From contig JAFSSQ010000016.1 in NCBI GenBank assembly GCA_017450965.1, forward strand, positions 1 to 48,997: 48,997 bases of DNA, given 5' to 3'. Shown here in pieces: positions 43,697 through 48,997 of the stretch (its first letter is position 1; every line of letters starts with the position of its first letter). The translations under genes and the position numbers were made by a program. The notes beneath the pieces were generated by a model. That model was not told the DNA's origin. It did no database searches and saw only the letters and a program-made list of their open reading frames with translations. This DNA comes from Clostridia bacterium. GTDB lineage: Bacteria; Bacillota; Clostridia; Oscillospirales; CAG-272.

Positions 43697-44788
43697 TTAC
43701 ACGTTGAAGCGGAAGACGACGATGTCGCCGTCCCGCATGACGTACTCCTTTCCTTCGCTCCGGATCAGCCCTTTTTCTTTCGCCGCCGCCATGCTGCCTT
43801 CCCGGCGGAGATCGTCGTAGGCGATCGTTTCCGCACGGATGAAGCCGCGCTCAAAGTCGGAATGGATCTTTCCGGCTGCCTGCGGCGCTTTGGTGCCGTC
43901 TTTGATCGTCCAGGCGCGGACCTCCTTCGGGCCCGCGGTGAGGAAGCTGATCAGCCCGAGCAGGCGGTAGCTTGCCACGATCAGACGGTCAAGTCCGCTT
44001 TGCTCGATCCCGAGCTCCTCAAGAAACTCTTTCTTTTCTTCCGGCGAGAGCTCGGAGAGCTCCGCTTCCGTCTGGGCGCAGATATCGAAGATCCCGGCGT
44101 TTTCCTTTTCGGCGAGCGCGGCGAGCGCGTTGTAATGCGCTCCCTTGTCCGCGGCTTCCCGCTGCGCCTCGCTGATGTTGGCGACGTAGATCGTCGGCTT
44201 GAGGGTGAGCAGCTGAATATCGCTGAAGAAAGCGGCTTCTTCCTCGGAGAGGCCGGCGCAGCGGGCGGTCATACCCCCGTCGAGGGTCTTGACGAGCCGC
44301 TCGGTGACCTCCAGCTCCTTTGCAAGCGTTTTATCGGTACGGACCGCTTTGCGCAGGCGGTCCGCCTTGCGGCTGAGAACGTCGAGATCGGCGTAGATCA
44401 GCTCCATATTGATCGTTTCCGCGTCGCGGACCGGATCGACCGATCCGTCCACGTGGATGATGTCGCCGTCGTCAAAGCAGCGCACGACGTGCAAAACGGC
44501 GTCGACTTCCCGGATATGAGAAAGGAACTTGTTGCCGAGGCCTTCTCCCTCGTGGGCGCCGCGCACCAGACCGGCGATATCGACAAACTCGATCGTCGCG
44601 GGCGTGAACTTTTCCGGATGATACATCTCTGCCAGAAAGTCGAGCCGTGCGTCGGGGACGGAAACGACGCCGACGTTCGGCTCAATGGTGCAGAAGGGAT
44701 AATTGGCGGATTGCGCGCCCGCGTTGGTCAGGGCGTTGAAGAGGGTGCTTTTTCCCACGTTGGGGAGACCTACGATTCCTAATTTCAT
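43697..44788 (-). CDS. ychF: Redox-regulated ATPase YchF (OLA1 family)
   Basis: A 363-residue protein of exact family length. G1 GLPNVGKST (7-15), G3 DIAGLVRGA, a central coiled-coil domain, and a C-terminal TGS domain ([42 protein letters not shown]). YchF proteins prefer ATP to GTP, bind ribosomes and affect stress responses. The ATG at 44788 follows AGAAGGTC; an upstream in-frame start lies in the leader and is rejected. It has its own promoter (44864-44892) and is followed directly by the esterase gene. Confidence 0.96.
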   Translation of the reverse strand: MKLGIVGLPNVGKSTLFNALTNAGAQSANYPFCTIEPNVGVVSVPDARLDFLAEMYHPEKFTPATIEFVDIAGLVRGAHEGEGLGNKFLSHIREVDAVLHVVRCFDDGDIIHVDGSVDPVRDAETINMELIYADLDVLSRKADRLRKAVRTDKTLAKELEVTERLVKTLDGGMTARCAGLSEEEAAFFSDIQLLTLKPTIYVANISEAQREAADKGAHYNALAALAEKENAGIFDICAQTEAELSELSPEEKKEFLEELGIEQSGLDRLIVASYRLLGLISFLTAGPKEVRAWTIKDGTKAPQAAGKIHSDFERGFIRAETIAYDDLRREGSMAAAKEKGLIRSEGKEYVMRDGDIVVFRFNV

Positions 44789-44863
44789 AGAGGACCTTCT
44801 TTCTTTGGAGTAACGGGAGAGAGACCGGCCCCGTCGGCCGTCGGCCGGCGGATCTACTCGCAT

Positions 44864-44892
44864 ATTGTATCATTCTTTCTCCTTTTTTTCAA
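44864..44892 (-). promoter_or_regulatory. Promoter of ychF
   Basis: Minus strand TTGAAA (44892-44887), 17 bp, TACAAT (44869-44864), leaving a GC-rich leader of about 70 nt. Confidence 0.78.
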
Positions 44893-44944
44893 TCGTTTTT
44901 CAAAAAAACCTCCTGCGCTTTCCCGGACTTTTTGGGGTTTTGAC

Positions 44945-44973
44945 TTGCAAAGAGAGAAAAAAAGTTGTATAAT
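44945..44973 (+). promoter_or_regulatory. Promoter of the two-component system
   Basis: TTGCAA (44945-44950), 17 bp, perfect TATAAT (44968-44973), 65 to 95 bp before the two candidate start codons. The 44789-45068 interval holds this and the ychF promoter only. Confidence 0.75.
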
Positions 44974-45068
44974 CAAAGCAACATTTGATTTTCATCGGCT
45001 TTTATCAACTTTTTTATCGCATCTTGAAAGGAGTTCGTATGAATGTAACGATCGAAAGGAGCGCAAAG

Positions 45069-45761
45069 ATGGGAGCCAAGATCCTTGTGGTAGACGACGA
45101 CGTCAATATCTGCGATATTCTTCGGATGTATCTCGAACGCGAAGGCTACGAAGTCAAGACGGTCAACGACGGAGCGGAAGGGATCGCCACGTTCAAGCTA
45201 TACGATCCTGATCTTGTTCTTCTGGATATCATGCTTCCGAAAAAGGACGGCTGGCAGGTCTGCCGCGAGATCCGCGAAACGTCCACCAAGCCGATCATCA
45301 TGATCACGGCGAAGGGCGAGATCTTCGACAAGGTCCTCGGCCTGGAGCTCGGCGCGGACGATTTTATCGTTAAGCCGTTCGATACGAAGGAGGTCACCGC
45401 GCGCGTCAAGGCGGTCCTGCGCCGCTACAGTATGGCAAAGGACGCGATGACGAAGGAGGAAACGCTGAAGTTCGAACATATCGAAGTCAGCCTCCAGAAG
45501 TATGAGCTCAAGATCAAGGGAAAAAGCGTGGACATTCCGCCGAAGGAGCTGGAACTGCTCTACTTCCTCGCGTCGAACTGCAACCACGTCTTCACGCGCG
45601 ATCAGCTGCTCGACAAGGTGTGGGGATTTGACTATCTCGGCGACTCCCGCACGGTGGACGTCCATATCAAGCGCCTGCGCGAAAAACTGGAAGGCGTGTC
45701 CGACAAATGGACGCTGAAGACGGTCTGGGGGGTCGGATATAAGTTCGAGACCGCGCAGTAA
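45069..45761 (+). CDS. OmpR/PhoB-family response regulator
   Basis: A 230-residue regulator: receiver domain (about 1-120) with acidic pocket VVDDD, phospho-acceptor Asp53 (LLDIMLP), and conserved Thr and Lys (ITAKGE, VKPFD). A winged-helix DNA-binding domain follows (about 130-228; KELELLYFLASN, VWGFDYLGDSRTVDVHIKRLREKL). Two starts are possible: ATG at 45069 (chosen; gives the usual MGAKILVVDDD beginning) and ATG at 45039, 10 codons earlier. Each has its own AAAGGAG site. It is the partner of the kinase 13 bp downstream; the regulon is unknown. Confidence 0.94.
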   Translation: MGAKILVVDDDVNICDILRMYLEREGYEVKTVNDGAEGIATFKLYDPDLVLLDIMLPKKDGWQVCREIRETSTKPIIMITAKGEIFDKVLGLELGADDFIVKPFDTKEVTARVKAVLRRYSMAKDAMTKEETLKFEHIEVSLQKYELKIKGKSVDIPPKELELLYFLASNCNHVFTRDQLLDKVWGFDYLGDSRTVDVHIKRLREKLEGVSDKWTLKTVWGVGYKFETAQ

Positions 45762-45774
45762 CGGGGCTTTCTCT

Positions 45775-47193
45775 ATGTTTCGCTCGGTTTTTTCCCGGCT
45801 GACGGCGGTCTTCGTCGTCATTATCGTCGCCAGCTTCACCATTCTCGCGTTTCTCATCACCTCGATCGCGGGAAATTATTCCTTTTCGGCCAAAGAGAAG
45901 ACGGTCTCTGATATCGCCGCCTCGCTCTCCCTTTTTCTGGACGGCAACAAAACCGAATGGGAGAACACCGCAGGACTCTCCGCGCTGCTTTCCGTCCCGA
46001 TCTATGACGAGGACGTGTTCGCTTTTCTGACAGATCCGACCGGCACGATCTTCTGCTGCGACGAAAAGAGCTCGCAGGAGCGGATCGGGCGCGCCGTTCC
46101 GGAGACGGTCCTCTCCCGGGTCCTTGACGGCGAGGAGTACGGGAAAGTAACGGATCTCGACGGTCTGTTGCCGCAGGGATCTTTTGCGGCGGCGCGCAGG
46201 ATCTCCTACGGGGCCGTTTTTGTCTGTTCCCTCAACACGTCCGCTTCCGAACTTATGACCTCGCTTGTCCGGACGATCGTCCTCTCCACCCTCTGGGTGC
46301 TGATCGCCGTCCTGATCGCGATCTTCTTTGTCAGTGAACATACCATCGGCCCGATCAAAACGATCAGCCGCGCCGCCAAGCAGTTTGCGGCGGGGGATTG
46401 GGACGTGCGCGTTCCGGCCGGCGGCCGGGACGAGATCGGCGAGCTCGCCGCCGCCTTCAACAGTATGGCGGAGTCTCTCTCAAATCTCGAAAAGATGCGC
46501 CGCACCTTCCTCGGCAATCTCTCTCACGATCTCCGCACGCCGATGACGACGATCAGCGGCTTTGTGGACGGGATCCTCGACGGGACGATCCCGAAGGACA
46601 AAGAGGAGCATTATCTCCAGATCGTCAGCTCGGAGACAAAGCGCCTTTCCCGCCTTGTCAGCGCGCTGCTCGATCTCTCCCGTCTTCAGGCGGGGGAGCG
46701 GAAGTTCACTTATACCGCGTTCGATATCTGCGAGATGGCGCGGGAGATCATCATCTCCTTTGAACAGCCGATCGAGGCGAAGCGTCTTGACGTGGAGTTC
46801 TTCTCCGACGAGAGCTCGATGAAGGCTTACGCGGACAAGGACGCGATCCACCAGGTCCTCTATAATATCTGCGACAACGCCGTCAAGTTTTCGGACGAGG
46901 GCGGTAAACTCTGCGTGCGCGTTTTCTCCTCCGGCAAAAAGATCCACGTCAGCGTCTATAACGAGGGGATCGGGATCCCGCCGGAGGATCTGCCGTTTGT
47001 CTTCGACCGCTTCTACAAGGGCGATAAGAGCCGCTCTCTCGACAAGACCGGCGTGGGGCTCGGGATGTTCATCTCCCGCTCCGTGATGGAGGCGCACGGG
47101 GAAACAATCACCGTCAAAAGCGAATACGGCAAGTTCTGCGAGTTTGAGTTCACCGTTCAGCAGGCGAAGGAATCGCGCAAAAAGTCTTCCTGA
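45775..47193 (+). CDS. Membrane sensor histidine kinase
   Basis: A 472-residue kinase: helix 1 (about 8-33), an extracytoplasmic sensor domain (about 34-160), helix 2 (about 163-185), HAMP (about 186-238), HisKA with phospho-acceptor His251 (NLSHDLRTP), and HATPase_c with N-box NICDNAVKF, G1 NEGIGIP and G2 GVGLGMFIS. The sensor domain has a single double-cysteine (FCCDEKS) and no recognised ligand fold. It phosphorylates the regulator encoded 13 bp upstream. The ribosome site is weak (GGGGCT), suggesting coupling. Confidence 0.95.
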   Translation: MFRSVFSRLTAVFVVIIVASFTILAFLITSIAGNYSFSAKEKTVSDIAASLSLFLDGNKTEWENTAGLSALLSVPIYDEDVFAFLTDPTGTIFCCDEKSSQERIGRAVPETVLSRVLDGEEYGKVTDLDGLLPQGSFAAARRISYGAVFVCSLNTSASELMTSLVRTIVLSTLWVLIAVLIAIFFVSEHTIGPIKTISRAAKQFAAGDWDVRVPAGGRDEIGELAAAFNSMAESLSNLEKMRRTFLGNLSHDLRTPMTTISGFVDGILDGTIPKDKEEHYLQIVSSETKRLSRLVSALLDLSRLQAGERKFTYTAFDICEMAREIIISFEQPIEAKRLDVEFFSDESSMKAYADKDAIHQVLYNICDNAVKFSDEGGKLCVRVFSSGKKIHVSVYNEGIGIPPEDLPFVFDRFYKGDKSRSLDKTGVGLGMFISRSVMEAHGETITVKSEYGKFCEFEFTVQQAKESRKKSS

Positions 47194-47199
47194 TCTGAA

Positions 47200-47235
47200 A
47201 AAACCGCTCGTCCGCGATCCGCGGCGAGCGGTTTT
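47200..47235. terminator. Bidirectional terminator between the kinase and GT39-like genes
   Basis: AAAACCGCTCG / CGAGCGGTTTT outer stem with inner CCGC/GCGG; T- and A-rich flanks serve both convergent genes. Confidence 0.88.
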
Positions 47236-47236
47236 C

Positions 47237-48835
47237 CTATTCCTGTTTTTCAGGCTTTTTTTGTTTTGTCCCGGCGCGGATCCGGTCGATGAGCCGGACG
47301 GCGCCGACGGCGGCGAAGGCGCACGCGAGGATATAGTACGGCAGGATATACTGCGATTTTCCTTCCCCGATGAGGTGATAGAGGAAGCCCCCGAGCACGA
47401 CGAGGGGAAGGGAAAGAGAGAGGATACTATTCTTTTTCAGGGAGAGGATACACCCCGCCGCAAAGGCAAAAAAGGTAAACTGGACGGTAAGATCCATATA
47501 CCGCGTTACGGCCTGCTTGCCCTCGCCGCAGACCCAGGCGGCCGGCCACGTTTTGTCGGCGTACTGCCCGCGGACGGTATTGTTCCAGATCGACTGGTAG
47601 GCGGGGTCGTTCCATTGCGAGACGGTCTTCTGATAAAAGAAGTTGTTCGCGTAGCGCGGTGAAGAGAGGAAGGTCGAGAGACGTTCGCGGATCGTTTCGC
47701 GCGAGCGTTCGGCGGCGAGGACGGGATCACGGCCGCTTCTCTCAAAGTTGCCGATGGTATAGGAGGGGGTGTACCAGCCGGGCGCGAGATCAGACTCGGA
47801 GAGCCCCATCGCAAACCAGCTGACGTAGGGGATCTGCTCGCCGAGGTCGACGCCGCTGCGCTTTTCGTACATCGCTTTCACGGCGGGCTGAACGGACAGG
47901 GAGAGGAAAAGCGCGAGAAAAAGCACGCCGCAGTCGGCAAGGAAACGCCGCCGTTTGAAAAAGAGAAAGAGAAAAAGCAGAAAGAGGGCGACGAGCCAAA
48001 TGAGGAAGTTCGATTTGATCATCACGGCGAGCGCGATGAAAACGGCGGAAAGGATCCCGTACCGCAGCGGACCTCCCTTGAGATAGCGCAGGCCGAACCA
48101 GAGCGCCCCGGAGGCAAAGGAGAGCCCGGGCAGGATCCCGTACACAAAGGAGCAGGAGATCACGGGCGCGGCGCTGACGGCGAGCAGAAAGACGGTCAGG
48201 ACCGTCACGCGCGGATCGTTAAAGAGGAGCGCGTTGATCCGGACGAGGAAAAGGTAGATCAGCGCGAGGAAAAACGCGTTGAGGACCTGGAGATAGAGGA
48301 GGTTTGCTTCCGGGGCAAAGAGCCGGACGAAGCGGATGATGATCTCGTTGAAGAAGACGTAACCGAGCTGGAAGGAGTAGTTCTGAAAATAGCGCTTGGT
48401 CTCAAAGGCGGAAAAATCGTTTTCCGCAAAAGCCCGCGCCGCCGAGGTGACGGTATAGGAGTCCTCGGAGGGGGCGGTCTGCGAGGTGAGGACCCAGATG
48501 AGCCCGGCAAGGAAGGTAAAGCCGAACAGGACGAGGGACCAGATCCTCGGATCGGCGGACCGGACGCGGCGGACGATCAGAAAGCAGAGAAATAGCGAAA
48601 GCGCGAGAAAGAAAAGATTGAGCGGGAAATTGTCGTCGAGATAACTGACGGACTCGATATGCTCACGGATCGAGACGACTCCGGAGGATCCTTCTCCAGC
48701 CTCCACGTCGTCGACGAGCGTGGTGTGGAGCAAACTGACAAGGGAGAGAAAAAGAGCGAGGACCGCGCAGAGAAAGGCGAGCGCGCGCTCTCCCGCCGTT
48801 TCGATCCGATCCGGAATGTTTCTGTTTTGCTTCAC
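47237..48835 (-). CDS. GT39/PMT-like multi-pass membrane glycosyltransferase
   Basis: This 532-residue protein has about 11-12 hydrophobic helices and a soluble extracytoplasmic C-terminal region between helices (about 345-440). After helix 2 it shows an acidic motif in an extracytoplasmic loop (SEDSYTVTSAARAFAENDFSAF), where family GT39/GT-C enzymes place their catalytic Asp/Glu. Such proteins use polyprenyl-phosphate sugars to modify proteins, lipids or wall polymers. The GTG at 48835 is chosen because GGGAGGAGG lies just upstream; an in-frame GTG at 48895 falls over the likely promoter. Single gene; substrate unknown. Confidence 0.78.
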   Translation of the reverse strand: MKQNRNIPDRIETAGERALAFLCAVLALFLSLVSLLHTTLVDDVEAGEGSSGVVSIREHIESVSYLDDNFPLNLFFLALSLFLCFLIVRRVRSADPRIWSLVLFGFTFLAGLIWVLTSQTAPSEDSYTVTSAARAFAENDFSAFETKRYFQNYSFQLGYVFFNEIIIRFVRLFAPEANLLYLQVLNAFFLALIYLFLVRINALLFNDPRVTVLTVFLLAVSAAPVISCSFVYGILPGLSFASGALWFGLRYLKGGPLRYGILSAVFIALAVMIKSNFLIWLVALFLLFLFLFFKRRRFLADCGVLFLALFLSLSVQPAVKAMYEKRSGVDLGEQIPYVSWFAMGLSESDLAPGWYTPSYTIGNFERSGRDPVLAAERSRETIRERLSTFLSSPRYANNFFYQKTVSQWNDPAYQSIWNNTVRGQYADKTWPAAWVCGEGKQAVTRYMDLTVQFTFFAFAAGCILSLKKNSILSLSLPLVVLGGFLYHLIGEGKSQYILPYYILACAFAAVGAVRLIDRIRAGTKQKKPEKQE

Positions 48836-48863
48836 AGCGGCCTCCTCCCGTAAACTTCCTCGT

Positions 48864-48869
48864 ATAATA
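48864..48869 (-). promoter_or_regulatory. -10 box of the GT39-like gene
   Basis: Minus strand TATTAT about 29 bp before the GTG start. The -35 region (TGCAAA) is poor. Confidence 0.4.
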
Positions 48870-48932
48870 GTAATTGTGAGTTGGATTTTGCACACTTCAA
48901 GGCACTCACTAAACCCAGGAGTGGTAATAGGG

Positions 48933-48959
48933 CGGTTAAGCCGCTAATCGGCTTAACCG
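48933..48959. repeat. 11-bp perfect hairpin at the right window edge
   Basis: CGGTTAAGCCG, loop CTAAT, CGGCTTAACCG. There is no T-run and no gene in 48896-48997. It could be a regulatory RNA stem, a mobile-element end or part of a feature continuing beyond the window. Confidence 0.5.
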
Positions 48960-48997
48960 TGATATCTGCCACATAGCGGGAAATGGGTGGCGAGTCA

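Overview
The window reads as GC-rich chromosomal DNA from an anaerobic, spore-forming Clostridia-type member of the Bacillota, probably a gut or rumen polysaccharide degrader. Evidence: a cotJABC spore-coat operon, NADH-linked hydrogenase-type Fe-S subunits, rubrerythrin, NADP-type glutamate dehydrogenase, a lysine riboswitch, SLH and dockerin modules, and many lipoprotein glycosidases. Genes are dense, with strong AGGAGG-type ribosome binding sites, consensus sigma-A promoters and near-perfect hairpin terminators. No phage, plasmid, IS or CRISPR gene was seen.

Layout. 1-1215 (minus): NuoE/NuoF-like hydrogenase diaphorase subunits. 1536-7018 (plus): an arabinan operon with an AraC regulator, two tandem GH43 lipoproteins carrying lectin-like domains, and a GH51 arabinofuranosidase. 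7068-8327 (minus): SLH surface protein. 8463-9617: cotJABC. 9747-16283: purine/nucleoside salvage (deoD, xpt, and a BMP-type nucleoside ABC importer). 16406-19037: YghO-like acetyltransferase-fold protein and gdhA. 19203-21287: a large anchored beta-helix/esterase. 21345-24220 (minus): ABC amino-acid importer behind a lysine riboswitch; its binding protein looks circularly permuted. 24332: tRNA-Val. 25332-32009: oppABCDF peptide importer. 32119-36913 (minus): coaW, a stand-alone dockerin protein behind a structured leader, a DUF1292 protein, hemW and lepA. 37027-38648 (minus): membrane-anchored XRE regulator and rubrerythrin. 38798: tRNA-Arg, followed by an unusual array of short hairpins. 39219-43692 (minus): a giant GH127 beta-arabinofuranosidase and a small esterase. 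43697-44788: ychF. 45069-47193: two-component system. 47237-48835 (minus): GT39-like membrane protein.

How they work together. GH43 + GH51 + GH127 plus two related esterases suggest attack on arabinan or arabinose-decorated, esterified plant or glycoprotein glycans at the cell surface; several of these proteins are lipoproteins or carry C-terminal membrane anchors. Three solute importers (nucleosides, lysine, oligopeptides) supply scavenged nutrients, and each has a hairpin directly after its binding-protein gene. The most unusual items are the circularly permuted lysine-binding protein, the oriented hairpin array at 38911-39141, the structured leader of the dockerin gene, and tandem GH43 proteins that seem to lack the usual catalytic base. 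All family assignments come from reading motifs by eye; no database search was run.
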